From positions 1-16,042 of the forward strand of contig JAWXBI010000227.1 in NCBI GenBank assembly GCA_034439915.1: a DNA stretch of 16,042 nt, read 5' to 3'. Shown piece after piece: positions 15,696-16,042 of this stretch. Position 1 is the stretch's first letter. Each line of letters begins with the position of its first letter. Below the pieces are notes generated by a model. That model was not told the DNA's origin, ran no database searches, and was given only the letters and a program-made list of their open reading frames with translations. This stretch comes from JADJLQ01 sp034439915 (lineage in GTDB: Bacteria > Bacteroidota > Bacteroidia > Chitinophagales > Saprospiraceae). Made by a program: the position numbers and the translations under genes.

Positions 15696-16042
15696 ATGAA
15701 GGTTCAATTGTTGCATCGGTATCGAAATGGCCGGTGTACTGATGATGAAATTAGAAAAATCGACAGGTGGTTCCATAAGATTGAAGATGGCAATCTTGGA
15801 TTAAATGACTTTGAAAAAGAGACTATTAAAAAAGAAATTCTGATTGGATTACAATTGAAATCTTTGAAGGGTATTTATAAACAAAATAAGGACACAAGCC
15901 TGTCTGCAATTCTCTTGTTAAAGGTAGCAGCGGGTATTGCTGTAATTTTTTTTATTGGTTATTATTTTTTTATTAATAGATCACATCTTTCAAAGATCAA
16001 TTTGAATGAGTCAACAACTGTTAATGAGTTAATTCCTATAAA
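15696..16042 (+). CDS. FecR-like anti-sigma factor, N-terminal part (runs off window)
   Basis: FecR-type proteins sit in the inner membrane, hold an ECF sigma factor and respond to a TonB-dependent outer-membrane receptor. The visible 115 codons start at ATG 15696 with MKVQLLHRYRNGRCTDDEIR, matching the N-terminal LLxRYxxGxCTxxE pattern of the sigma-binding segment, with W25 in DRWF. One membrane helix follows at about 72-94 (ILLLKVAAGIAVIFFIGYYF), then the periplasmic part begins; the FecR domain itself lies beyond the window. An in-frame TGA nine bases upstream leaves this ATG as the only start. No ECF sigma gene lies directly upstream, so the partner must be elsewhere. The weak TTTTTA before the ATG offers no Shine-Dalgarno. 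Confidence 0.72.
   Translation, partial: MKVQLLHRYRNGRCTDDEIRKIDRWFHKIEDGNLGLNDFEKETIKKEILIGLQLKSLKGIYKQNKDTSLSAILLLKVAAGIAVIFFIGYYFFINRSHLSKINLNESTTVNELIPI

Noticed and set aside
15391..15696. 101-codon plus-strand open frame before the FecR-like gene
   Set aside because: Starts at TTG, has Ser/Thr/Phe-rich composition without a motif, and ends at the FecR start; not supported as a gene.
1..16042. CRISPR array, tRNA or rRNA genes
   Set aside because: No regularly spaced direct repeats, tRNA T-loop/CCA patterns or rRNA signatures were seen on reading either strand.

Overview
The window looks like a Bacteroidota chromosome, probably from the Chitinophagaceae/Sphingobacteriales side. The grounds are AT-rich intergenic DNA with few Shine-Dalgarno sequences, a TAnnTTTG-type promoter box, and Bacteroidota-typical families (a CzcA pump fused to TolC, DUF6660, DUF6789, a FecR-like anti-sigma factor). 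These assignments are recalled family patterns; no search was run.

Layout. Positions 1-132 (minus) hold the first 44 codons of a GC-rich gene, probably a PAS-domain sensor. Positions 534-8941 (all minus) form one heavy-metal efflux operon, read from high to low coordinate: a small Cys/His-rich secreted protein (DUF6660), a 1438-residue CzcA-type RND pump fused to a TolC-like outer-membrane factor, a His-rich CzcB-type lipoprotein adaptor, a DUF3703 protein and a P1B-type Zn/Cd/Pb ATPase. Downstream junctions overlap or lie within 4 bp. The ATPase would move metal from cytoplasm to periplasm, and the RND/adaptor/outer-membrane assembly would expel it from the cell. DUF6660 may bind metal outside the cytoplasm.

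Positions 8950-11950 are a graveyard-like accessory stretch. It has a frameshifted XRE antitoxin-like regulator, a long imperfect palindrome, an intact four-helix membrane protein (DUF6789) preceded by a 34-residue Cys/His peptide, a 5'-truncated zinc-finger anti-sigma remnant, a block of structured non-coding DNA with a strongly strand-polarised RNA hairpin (possibly a decayed group II intron), and a scrap of a DUF4440/NTF2-like gene.

Positions 12075-15012 (plus) are two overlapping genes: a calcineurin-like metallophosphoesterase and a GMC (cholesterol-oxidase-like) FAD oxidoreductase. The phosphoesterase reading frame, including its first metal-binding motif, continues upstream of its first ATG to an in-frame stop, so its 5' end appears lost. 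The window ends inside a FecR-like anti-sigma gene (from 15696, plus).

The two most interesting points are the insertion-like block 10748-11950, flanked on both sides by genes missing their 5' ends, and the multi-branched RNA fold around 10994-11068.
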